The notes: a model not told the origin generated them from the sequence alone. DNA of 5,880 nt from DATEPR01 sp036503065 (GCA_036503065.1 DASXXM010000620.1:1-5880); one strand, 5' to 3'; positions 1-5,487 are shown, numbered from the stretch's first letter. Numbers and translations: made by a program.

Positions 1-96
1 CTGTACGTGGACCACGTCGGGCAGGCCGACACGGGCGCGGACCTGGACTTTCTCGTCGGGTCAAGCGGATCTCGGGTCAGTCGCGAGTCCCACTGA
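1..96 (+). CDS. C-terminal end of an unidentified protein (5' truncated by window edge)
   Basis: Frame 1 is open from the first base to a TGA at 94-96. It reads as 31 residues, beginning LYVDHVGQADTGADLDFLVG and ending in a polar, Arg/Ser-rich tail. Nearly all third codon positions are G or C, as expected for a real actinomycete gene, and the stop falls where the next gene's upstream region begins. Frame 3 is also open through this stretch into the phosphoesterase reading frame, but it lacks the same codon bias. The fragment is too short to assign to a family and I do not recognise it. It would be codirectional with the next gene, about 74 bp upstream of that gene's preferred start. Confidence 0.5.
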   Translation: MYVDHVGQADTGADLDFLVGSSGSRVSRESH

Positions 97-134
97 CGCT
101 CACCTGCGCGTCACCGCGTCGCCATATGAATCCG

Positions 135-164
135 TTGTGGCGTTCACGGTCGCGCCACCATACT
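135..164 (+). promoter_or_regulatory. Candidate promoter for the phosphoesterase gene (leaderless)
   Basis: A TTGTGG -35-like hexamer (135-140) lies 18 bp upstream of a CATACT -10-like hexamer (159-164). A transcript from it would begin about 7 nt later, at or next to the ATG at 171, giving a leaderless mRNA. This agrees with the lack of a Shine-Dalgarno sequence at a usable distance before 171. The hexamers match consensus only partly (3/6 and 4/6), so this is an inference. Confidence 0.35.
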
Positions 165-170
165 TCTGGG

Positions 171-1694
171 ATGCTCACACGCCGAATGTTTCTCCAGCTC
201 ATGGGGGCCTCGACCGGTCTCGCGGTCACCGGCACCGATCTGCTGTCCCAGGCGGCCGCCAGCGCCACCGCGCTGCACCCCGGCGGTTCCAAAGGGATCG
301 AGCACGTCGTCGTGCTCATGATGGAAAACCGGAGTTTCGACCACTTCCTGAGTTGGTTACCCGGTGCCGACGGCCGTCACGACATGACGTTCCTGGCCAC
401 GGACGGCAACATGTACCCCAACTACGCGCTGGCGCCCGACTTCCAGGGCTGCGGCTACAGCGACCCGGACCACAGCTGGGAAGGCTTCCTGATCCAGCAC
501 AACTTCGGCCGGATGGACGGATTCCTGCAGCGGCCCACCGCGCCGGACAACCTCCCCGGCGTGACACTGGCCAAGGCCAACACGTTCCCGATCGGCTACT
601 ACACCAACCGCCACCACGACCACAGCCGCAAGGCCGAGCCGGACATTCCGGTGATCGGCGCGCTGGCCGAGCACTACACCGTGCTGGACCGCTACTTCTG
701 CTCGTTCGCCGGTGAGACCTTCCCGAACCGGTTCTACCAGCACGCGGCCCGCACCGACCGGGACCACAACTCGAACACCATCTCGACGCTGCCGTCCATC
801 TGGGACCAGCTCTCGCCGATCCCGAACACGCAGGGCGTGCCGACCGGCGCGTACTTCTTCCGCGACCTGCCGTACCTGGCGTTGTGGGGCACGAAGTACT
901 TCCCGTTCTGGCACCCGTTCGCGGCGGGCGACACCGACTCGCTCGGCATCCCGGTGACCACCCAGCCGTTCCTGGACATGGTGGCGCAGGGGAAGCTGCC
1001 GAACGTGAGCTACATCGACCCGACCTTCGGCGGCGAGAGCATCGGCACCGCGGCCGACGACCACCCGCTGGCGGACATCAGGCTGGGCGAACGGTTCATC
1101 GCCGACGCGTACCACGCGCTGGCCAACGCAGGCTACCTGGACAACACGGTCTTCATCGTCACGTTCGACGAGTGGGGCGGCTTCTACGACCACGTCCCGC
1201 CGCCGCGCGTGATCGACGACACCGACCCGGCCACCGTCAACCACACCGGTGACGGCACGACACCCACGGACGGCCAGTTGGTGCCCGACTACCGGCAGCT
1301 CGGCTTCCGGGTGCCGACCATCGTGGTGTCGAACCTGGCGCCGGCGCAGGTCGTGCACCACGGCCCGTTCGAGCACGCGTCGACGTTGAAGATGATCGAG
1401 ACCACGTTCGGCCTGCACTCGATCACGGCTCGGGACGCCAATGCCCTGAACCTGGGCATGGTGCTGGAGGAGCGGCCGCGGCGGCCGGTACACGCGGGCG
1501 CCATCCCGACCAGCGCTCAGGTGCCGGGCCCGGCTTCGGACACCGCGGCCATCTGTGGCGTGCACAGTGTCCAGTCGGTCTCGCCGAACCCGACCCACAA
1601 GGGTCACCACGACGGTGCTGCCGTCGCGCCCATCGAGATCCCCAACAGCTCCGGCATGGCGACGTTCGGCCGGGACCTGCTGAAGGGTCAGTAG
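171..1694 (+). CDS. Tat-exported phosphoesterase, phospholipase C / acid phosphatase family
   Basis: Secreted metal-dependent phosphoesterase of the PF04185 type, which hydrolyses phospholipids or other phosphate esters outside the membrane; the substrate cannot be read from the sequence. From the ATG at 171 it is 507 aa. An in-frame ATG at 126 would add 15 residues ahead of the Tat signal. I chose 171 because LTRRMFLQ, a twin-arginine motif, follows at once, then a hydrophobic stretch and an AxA-type cleavage site (ATA before LHPGG). Counting from 126, family motifs are MMENRSFDHF near residues 65-74 (metal/active site), ETFPNRFY near 197-204, DDHPLADIRLGERF near 311-324, FDEWGGFYDHVPPP near 347-360 and HHGPFEHASTLKMIE near 411-425. 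The length fits the short (about 500 aa) class; there is no room for the C-terminal repeat domains of the roughly 700-aa phosphocholine-specific enzymes. Leu78 is encoded by a rare TTA codon (357-359). The family call is firm; phospholipase versus phosphatase activity is open. Confidence 0.93.
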   Translation: MLTRRMFLQLMGASTGLAVTGTDLLSQAAASATALHPGGSKGIEHVVVLMMENRSFDHFLSWLPGADGRHDMTFLATDGNMYPNYALAPDFQGCGYSDPDHSWEGFLIQHNFGRMDGFLQRPTAPDNLPGVTLAKANTFPIGYYTNRHHDHSRKAEPDIPVIGALAEHYTVLDRYFCSFAGETFPNRFYQHAARTDRDHNSNTISTLPSIWDQLSPIPNTQGVPTGAYFFRDLPYLALWGTKYFPFWHPFAAGDTDSLGIPVTTQPFLDMVAQGKLPNVSYIDPTFGGESIGTAADDHPLADIRLGERFIADAYHALANAGYLDNTVFIVTFDEWGGFYDHVPPPRVIDDTDPATVNHTGDGTTPTDGQLVPDYRQLGFRVPTIVVSNLAPAQVVHHGPFEHASTLKMIETTFGLHSITARDANALNLGMVLEERPRRPVHAGAIPTSAQVPGPASDTAAICGVHSVQSVSPNPTHKGHHDGAAVAPIEIPNSSGMATFGRDLLKGQ

Positions 1695-1700
1695 TCCCGG

Positions 1701-1735
1701 GAGTGGGTCGGTCGCGCTTCGTGGCCGACCCACTC
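1701..1735 (+). terminator. Hairpin after the phosphoesterase gene, probable terminator
   Basis: GAGTGGGTCGG (1701-1711) and CCGACCCACTC (1725-1735) are perfect 11-bp inverted repeats. The stem can extend inward with T-G, C-G, G-T and C-G pairs to a 5-nt loop (GCTTC). It starts 7 nt after the stop codon. No T-tract follows, which is common for actinomycete terminators. It also shows that the upstream extension of the next reading frame, open from 1703, is not coding. Confidence 0.7.
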
Positions 1736-1798
1736 GGAACGCTGAGGGCGAAATTCATGGACCAGGTGTCGGTGGCTCGGGCAGACTCGGTCGTGATT

Positions 1799-1804
1799 GG
1801 GGGG
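1799..1804 (+). promoter_or_regulatory. G-rich ribosome binding site for the first alpha/beta hydrolase
   Basis: A run of six G lies 6 nt before the ATG at 1811. A second possible site, GAGGG at 1744-1748, lies 8 nt before an in-frame ATG at 1757. That start would add 18 residues ahead of the conserved start motif. The paralogue at 3717 begins exactly at the equivalent of 1811, which favours 1811. Confidence 0.45.
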
Positions 1805-1810
1805 CCGCTG

Positions 1811-2677
1811 ATGTCAACGATCGAGCTGCCGGATGGTCGGGTTCTCGGGTACGAGGAGTGGGGGGATCCCGATGGGCTCCCGTTGTTCAGCCTGCACGGC
1901 ACTCCAGGGTGTCGGCTGACCCGGACGCCGGATGCGACGCTCTGGGCTCGTCTTCAGCTCCGGGTTGTCACCGTGGACCGGGCCGGTTATGGGCTGTCCA
2001 GTCCGCTTGTCGGGCGTCGGGTCGGTCACGCCGCGGGTGACATCGCGGCTCTCGCGGATGTCCTGGGTATCGGGCGTTTCGCTGTTTCCGGTGTGTCCGG
2101 TGGTGGGCCGCATTCGTTGGCGTGTGCCGCGGAACTGGGCGATCGCGTGCTTGGCTGTGTTGCCGCGTCGTCCGCCGCGCACGTTGAGCCCGACGAGGTC
2201 GCCGGGCTCATCGCGATCAATCGCGAATCTCATCGGGTGTTTGCCGAGGAGGGACGGGACGGGATCACGCGCCTGATCACCAAGCTGCGTGACGAGGTGC
2301 TCGCTCAGCCGACCAACCCGCTCACCTCGCTCATCGCGGACGCGCCATCAGCCGACCAGGAGTGGGACGCCCGGTCGGACGTACGGGCGATCCGACGCGA
2401 AGCGATCGCGGAAGCGCTCCGGCCCGGTCCGGACGGGTGGATCGACGACTCCATGTCGTTGTTCGGGCCGGACTGGGGCTTTGATCCGTCCCGGATCACT
2501 TGTCCGACAACGTTCTGGCACAGCACCGACGACGCGAACAGTCCCATCACCGCCGTTGAGCGGCTTCGGAAACAGATTCCCGGGGCGCGGTTGCGGACAT
2601 GGCAGGGTGAAGGGCACAGCGCGGCGGCGCGCAACCTGGAGCAGATACTGCGCGCTCTGCTGGACGACATCCGCTGA
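1811..2677 (+). CDS. Alpha/beta hydrolase (paralogue 1)
   Basis: Cytosolic serine hydrolase of the alpha/beta hydrolase fold, 288 aa, with no signal peptide or membrane segment. The N-terminal strand MSTIELPDGRVLGYEEWG is typical of this subgroup. HGTPG (29-33) forms the oxyanion-hole turn, and GVSGG places the nucleophile at Ser96. An acidic residue in HSTDD (Asp240 or Asp241) and the His of GEGH (His269) complete the catalytic triad. Substrate is unknown: ester, lactone, epoxide or haloalkane activities all occur in this fold. The first 100 codons contain about 30 ending in A or T, against about 9 in the first 100 of the paralogue at 3717, so codon use is clearly different; the second half looks closer to the neighbours. 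The gene ends 13 bp from the convergent APH-family gene. The hairpin at 1701-1735 suggests transcription separate from the phosphoesterase, though I see no convincing promoter in 1736-1810. Confidence 0.92.
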   Translation: MSTIELPDGRVLGYEEWGDPDGLPLFSLHGTPGCRLTRTPDATLWARLQLRVVTVDRAGYGLSSPLVGRRVGHAAGDIAALADVLGIGRFAVSGVSGGGPHSLACAAELGDRVLGCVAASSAAHVEPDEVAGLIAINRESHRVFAEEGRDGITRLITKLRDEVLAQPTNPLTSLIADAPSADQEWDARSDVRAIRREAIAEALRPGPDGWIDDSMSLFGPDWGFDPSRITCPTTFWHSTDDANSPITAVERLRKQIPGARLRTWQGEGHSAAARNLEQILRALLDDIR

Positions 2678-2690
2678 GTTGGGCTTCGCG

Positions 2691-3599
2691 TCAGCCGTGG
2701 AGTTCGGCTACCGCTCTTGCCAGGGTCTCTTCGAACGCCGGATAGCCGGCTGGTGGTTCGTCGCGGAGACCGTCCAGCCAGCCGATGATCGTGGACACGT
2801 CGGCCCATGGGTCGTAGTGCCGGCCGCTGGCCCGTTCCCACAGTGTGGTGAAGCTGTCGGCCACTTCCGTTCCGTAGGACAGCAGGTTGGCGCGGCAGTG
2901 GCCGACGTCGACGCCGGCCGGGCCGATGCTGGCGGCCTGCCAGTCGACCAGTCCGCTTACCCTGCCGCGCCGCCACAACACGTTGCCCGGATGGAAATCC
3001 CGGTGCAGGAACACGTGATCCGCACCGGGCACCGGGCCGTGCGCGATCTCGACGCCTCGCCGCCACACCGCGGGCGATCGGGCCCACGGCGGCGGATCGT
3101 AGCTGCGCTGGCGATACGTCGCGAACGGGCGGATCACGCCGGGCGCCGGCAGCGGCGTGGCATGGACCGTTGGCAGCAGGTTCGCCATGCCGCGCAGCCA
3201 ATCGTCCATATTGGATGGTGACCAGGTCACGCGGCCGGGCAGCCACGACATCAGGATGGTGGGCACTCCGGTGTCCTCGCCTGCCAGGTCGGTGGCCAGC
3301 AGTCGCGGTGTGGGAATCGGTAGCTGTGCAACGAAGTCCAGCGCGCGTGCTTCGTGGTCGGCGATGCCGGGGTCGTCGACGGGGGTCTCGGGGCGGACGT
3401 AACGGCGTAGCACCATGCGTTCGCCGGCAACCGTGACCAGGTGCACCGACGACGACAGGCCACCACGCAGCGCGCGGACGGCCTCGACCGGGCCGCCGGC
3501 CACCGACTCGACCCACGCCAGCGCGGCCGCGGGCGGACGGGAACGCAACAGGCGGCGGGTGGCCGCGTCCTCATTGAAACCGTGCGGCGGCCTGCTCAT
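2691..3599 (-). CDS. APH-family phosphotransferase (aminoglycoside/choline kinase-like)
   Basis: Small-molecule kinase of the aminoglycoside phosphotransferase fold (PF01636), 302 aa from the ATG at 3599. An upstream in-frame TTG at 3635 would add 12 residues with no family resemblance. RGGLSSSVHLV (45-55) is the nucleotide-binding loop. MVLRRY (62-67) follows, with Arg where protein kinases have the ATP-binding Lys. MSWLPG (117-122) is the hinge-like segment, FLHRDFHPGNVLW (197-209) the catalytic loop with Asp201 as likely base and Asn206, and LVDWQAASIGPAGVDVGH (217-234) holds the metal-binding Asp219. All core catalytic residues are present, so it should be active. Members phosphorylate sugars, choline-like alcohols, amino acids or antibiotics; few are true resistance enzymes, and nothing here points to a resistance role. 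It diverges from the second hydrolase and converges on the first. I see no good Shine-Dalgarno sequence at 3599. Confidence 0.92.
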   Translation of the reverse strand: MSRPPHGFNEDAATRRLLRSRPPAAALAWVESVAGGPVEAVRALRGGLSSSVHLVTVAGERMVLRRYVRPETPVDDPGIADHEARALDFVAQLPIPTPRLLATDLAGEDTGVPTILMSWLPGRVTWSPSNMDDWLRGMANLLPTVHATPLPAPGVIRPFATYRQRSYDPPPWARSPAVWRRGVEIAHGPVPGADHVFLHRDFHPGNVLWRRGRVSGLVDWQAASIGPAGVDVGHCRANLLSYGTEVADSFTTLWERASGRHYDPWADVSTIIGWLDGLRDEPPAGYPAFEETLARAVAELHG

Positions 3600-3658
3600 C
3601 CGAGCACGCCCAACAGCTGGTCTTGGCCGGGTCAATAGAAACCGGTGTGCATGTCTGG

Positions 3659-3687
3659 ATTGTACGGGGGTTCGGGTCGTTGTGCGA
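3659..3687 (-). promoter_or_regulatory. Candidate promoter for the APH-family gene
   Basis: On the minus strand TACAAT (3664 down to 3659) is a close match to the -10 consensus. The -35 position at 17-bp spacing (3687-3682) reads TCGCAC, a poor match. The start point would be near 3652, giving a leader of about 53 nt before the ATG at 3599. The -35 area overlaps that of the divergent hydrolase promoter. Confidence 0.4.
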
Positions 3688-3708
3688 TGCTCGCCGATCG
3701 CGCATAGT
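3680..3708 (+). promoter_or_regulatory. Candidate leaderless promoter for the second alpha/beta hydrolase
   Basis: TTGTGC (3680-3685) and CATAGT (3703-3708) are separated by 17 bp. A start point about 7-9 nt after the -10 falls on or beside the GTG at 3717, implying a leaderless mRNA. The sequence just before that GTG (ACTCCT) is not a ribosome binding site. The arrangement resembles the candidate promoter of the phosphoesterase at 135-164. Confidence 0.45.
3684..3701. promoter_or_regulatory. Inverted repeat in the divergent promoter region, possible operator
   Basis: GCGAT (3684-3688) and ATCGC (3697-3701) form an inverted repeat with an 8-bp spacer. It sits inside the -35/-10 spacer of the hydrolase promoter and over the -35 region of the divergent APH promoter. 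This is the right place for a repressor to control both genes, but the repeat is short and could be chance in GC-rich DNA. No regulator gene is present in the window. Confidence 0.25.
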
Positions 3709-3716
3709 CAACTCCT

Positions 3717-4586
3717 GTGACGACACTCGAACTGCCCGACGGGCGACGCCTCGACATCGAGATCTCCGGACCGGAGGGCGCGCTGCCGCTGGTCTTCCAC
3801 CACGGCACGCCGGGCTCGGTCCGGCGGTTCGGCGTGATCGAGCGGGCCGCGCACGAGCGTGGCCTGCGGCTGGTGACGTTCTCCCGGCCCGGCTACGGCG
3901 ACTCCACCCGGCTGCCGGGCCGTTCGGTGGCCGACGTGGCCGCGGATGTGGCCGTGGTGCTCGACCAACTCGACGCGCCGCGTTGCCTGGTGGCCGGCTG
4001 GTCCGGCGGCGGGCCGCACGCGCTGGCGACGGCCGCGCTGCTGCCCGATCGGGTGGCCGGCGCGCTGGTCATCGCGGGTGTCGCGCCGTGGGATGCGGAC
4101 GGGCTGGACTTCCTCGCCGGGATGGGCGAACAGAACATCGACGAGTTCGGGTTGGCGGTACGCGGTGAAGCCGCGGTCCGCCCCGGGTTGGAGGCCGAGG
4201 CGGTCGCGCTGCGGCAGGCCACCGTGGCCGATCTGGTGAAGGGTATGGAGACCCTCCTGCCCGACGTCGACCGCGCGGTGCTGACCGACGAGTACGGCGC
4301 CGACCTGGCGGCCAACTTCGCCGAGGCCCTCCGCCTGAGTGTGGACGGCTGGCTCGACGACGACCTGGCCTTCGTGCGGCCGTGGGGTTTCTCGTTGGCG
4401 GACATCGCGGTACCCACGTTCGTGTGGCAGGGCAGCGAGGACCTCATGGTGCCGTTCACGCACGGTCAGTGGCTCGCCGGCCACATCCCGGGCGTGACGG
4501 CACATCTGGAAGCCGGCGAGGGCCACCTGTCGATCGGGGTCGGCGCGATGGGCCCGATGCTCGACGAACTCGTCCGGCTCCGATGA
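3717..4586 (+). CDS. Alpha/beta hydrolase (paralogue 2)
   Basis: Cytosolic alpha/beta-fold serine hydrolase of 289 aa with a GTG start. The start is supported by alignment with the paralogue at 1811: M(S/T)T(I/L)ELPDGR in both. HHGTPG (28-33) makes the oxyanion hole, GWSGGGPHAL (94-103) carries nucleophile Ser96, WQGSEDLMVP contains the probable acid Asp242, and GEGH ends with His270, so the triad is complete. A cap region lies between about residues 125 and 225. Substrate is unknown. Codon usage is strongly G/C-ending, as in the phosphoesterase and unlike paralogue 1. The gene is divergent from the APH-family kinase across 117 bp, and a linked role (for example hydrolysis and phosphorylation of related small molecules) is only a guess from position. 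It is followed by 152 bp without a gene before the DUF6069-type gene. Confidence 0.93.
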   Translation: MTTLELPDGRRLDIEISGPEGALPLVFHHGTPGSVRRFGVIERAAHERGLRLVTFSRPGYGDSTRLPGRSVADVAADVAVVLDQLDAPRCLVAGWSGGGPHALATAALLPDRVAGALVIAGVAPWDADGLDFLAGMGEQNIDEFGLAVRGEAAVRPGLEAEAVALRQATVADLVKGMETLLPDVDRAVLTDEYGADLAANFAEALRLSVDGWLDDDLAFVRPWGFSLADIAVPTFVWQGSEDLMVPFTHGQWLAGHIPGVTAHLEAGEGHLSIGVGAMGPMLDELVRLR

Positions 4587-4638
4587 GCTCGTTCGGGTGA
4601 CCCGCGGGTTCCCCCACATCGGTGACATACAAGGGTTT

Positions 4639-4664
4639 CCGGTCGGTCCGATTTCGCCGGTCGG
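4639..4664 (+). repeat. Direct repeat CCGGTCGG x2 upstream of the DUF6069-type gene
   Basis: CCGGTCGG occurs at 4639-4646 and 4657-4664, an 18-bp step, and each copy is preceded by TTTC (4636-4639 and 4652-4655). A TACCAT -10-like hexamer follows at 4667-4672. The pair may be a binding site for an activator or repressor, or chance similarity in GC-rich sequence. Confidence 0.3.
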
Positions 4665-4672
4665 CCTACCAT

Positions 4673-4698
4673 GATTGGCGGGCCGGGCGACGGGGTAC
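4673..4698 (+). promoter_or_regulatory. Candidate stress sigma factor (SigB-type) promoter
   Basis: GATT (4673-4676), a 16-bp spacer and GGGTAC (4693-4698) fit the pattern GNNT-N14-16-GGGTAC/T, which I recall as described for Streptomyces SigB-type promoters. The start point would be near 4705, about 34 nt before the ATG and ahead of the ribosome binding site. GGGTAC is also part of the 10-bp palindrome GGGGTACCCC (4692-4701). The downstream CsbD-like gene belongs to a family known for general-stress sigma control, which supports the reading. Confidence 0.4.
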
Positions 4699-4726
4699 CC
4701 CACGTCGGCTAATGACGCGCCGCACC

Positions 4727-4732
4727 GGGAGG
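4727..4732 (+). promoter_or_regulatory. Ribosome binding site fixing the DUF6069-type gene start
   Basis: GGGAGG lies 6 nt before the ATG at 4739. This is the best Shine-Dalgarno match in the window and decides the start against the in-frame GTG at 4622 and ATG at 4712. Confidence 0.75.
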
Positions 4733-4738
4733 CCGACG

Positions 4739-5239
4739 ATGAACATGCCGACAACGCAACTGGATGGCCGCCCGGACGCCGGTCGGCTGTGGGCGGGCGG
4801 GGGTGCGACGGCGGTCGTGGCCGCGCTCGCCGCGCTCGTCGGCATCCTGATCGCCAGAGGGATCGCGAAGGTGGCGATCCTGGCGCCGCAGGGGGCGGGC
4901 ACCTGGGGCACCGCGAGCACCACCGCCTACGTGATCCTCTCGGCGGTGGCCGCGTTGGTGGCGACCGGGCTGCTGCACTTCCTGATGGTGACGACCCCGA
5001 GGGCGACGGTATTCTTCGGCTGGATAATGGGTTTGCTCGTCGTGATCGCGATGGTGCTCCCGCTCAGTCTGGTCGTGAACACGGACGACAAGATCGCCAC
5101 CGCCCTGCTGAACCTGTTGATCGGCCTCGCCATCACGATTCCGTTGGTCAACATCTCGTACGTCACGCGCGCCCGCCGCGTTCGTCCGGTCACCAGGACG
5201 GGTGACGTCCCGCCGCCGACGCGGCAGTGGGATGTTTGA
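4739..5239 (+). CDS. DUF6069-type four-helix membrane protein
   Basis: Integral membrane protein of 166 aa, function unknown. Counting from the ATG at 4739, a short polar N-terminus (1-16) is followed by four hydrophobic helices at about 17-39, 61-84, 90-113 and 118-142, then a basic and proline-rich C-terminal tail (RARRVRP, DVPPPTRQ). The opening GRLWAGGGATAVVAALAALVG, the ILAPQG...TWG loop after helix 1, the TTPR turn after helix 2 and the FFGWIMGL start of helix 3 resemble actinobacterial DUF6069 proteins as I remember them; a profile search was not run. By the positive-inside rule, Arg/Lys after helix 4 suggest the tail is cytoplasmic. The CsbD-like gene begins 29 bp downstream in the same direction, so the two are probably cotranscribed and may be part of a stress response. 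Confidence 0.85.
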   Translation: MNMPTTQLDGRPDAGRLWAGGGATAVVAALAALVGILIARGIAKVAILAPQGAGTWGTASTTAYVILSAVAALVATGLLHFLMVTTPRATVFFGWIMGLLVVIAMVLPLSLVVNTDDKIATALLNLLIGLAITIPLVNISYVTRARRVRPVTRTGDVPPPTRQWDV

Positions 5240-5268
5240 GGGTGGTTCGGCCGGGGCAACCCTCCACC

Positions 5269-5445
5269 ATGGACAACATGGACAAGAAAATCGACAACAA
5301 GGCAGAAGAACTTCGCGGCAAGGCAAAGGAAGGCGTCGGCCGCGTCACGGATGACGAGGAGCTGGCCGACGAGGGCCGGGCCGACCAGGTCAAGGGCAAG
5401 GTCAAGCAGGCAGGCGAGAAGGTCAAGGACATCTTCCGCGACTGA
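5269..5445 (+). CDS. CsbD-like general stress protein
   Basis: Small soluble protein of 58 aa, very rich in Lys, Asp and Glu, predicted to be helical. KKIDNKAEELRGKAKEGVGR and the later segment ADEGRADQVKGKVKQAGEKV match the CsbD-like family (PF05532), including the repeated KAKE/KGKV helix pattern and the usual length of about 55-70 aa. The molecular function of the family is unknown; founding members are induced by general stress sigma factors. An in-frame ATG three codons later (5278) would give 55 aa, and neither start has a strong ribosome binding site (GGGG at 5253-5256 is 12 nt from 5269). Codons include more A-ending Lys and Glu (AAA, GAA, GCA) near the start than neighbouring genes, as can occur in highly expressed small genes. 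A strong hairpin terminator follows at 5488. Confidence 0.93.
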   Translation: MDNMDKKIDNKAEELRGKAKEGVGRVTDDEELADEGRADQVKGKVKQAGEKVKDIFRD

Positions 5446-5487
5446 CTGTCCTATAGGGACCTCATCGACCACGGATGCGACCGGCTG

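Noticed and set aside
94..113. Short inverted repeat TGACGC-N8-GCGTCA after the first partial gene
   Set aside because: It is only 6 bp and includes the stop codon; such pairs are expected by chance in GC-rich DNA, so I do not call a terminator or operator.
357..1733. Long minus-strand open frame (458 codons) opposite the phosphoesterase gene
   Set aside because: It is low in complexity and dominated by Arg and Val, with no domain. It is a typical antisense shadow of a GC-rich gene whose sense frame has all family motifs.
1703..1810. Upstream extension of the first hydrolase to 1703 or 1757
   Set aside because: The 1703 start lies inside the hairpin at 1701-1735. The 1757 start has a fair GAGGG site, but the extra 18 residues have no counterpart in the paralogue; it stays a weak alternative.
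2289..3221. Plus-strand frame of 310 codons running from the first hydrolase into the antisense of the APH gene
   Set aside because: It overlaps the catalytic regions of two recognised genes and carries no domain of its own.
2305..3516. Minus-strand frame of 403 codons over the first hydrolase and the APH gene
   Set aside because: It spans two real genes in the wrong frame and its composition is Arg/Pro/Gly-rich without motifs.
4594..4609. Palindrome ACCCGCGGGT and CGGG/CCCG pairing after the second hydrolase, as a terminator
   Set aside because: The stems are 4-5 bp with competing folds and no T-tract; too weak to call.
4622..4738. Upstream extension of the DUF6069-type gene to the GTG at 4622
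   Set aside because: The added residues are Arg-rich and unlike the family, and a perfect GGGAGG site points to 4739.
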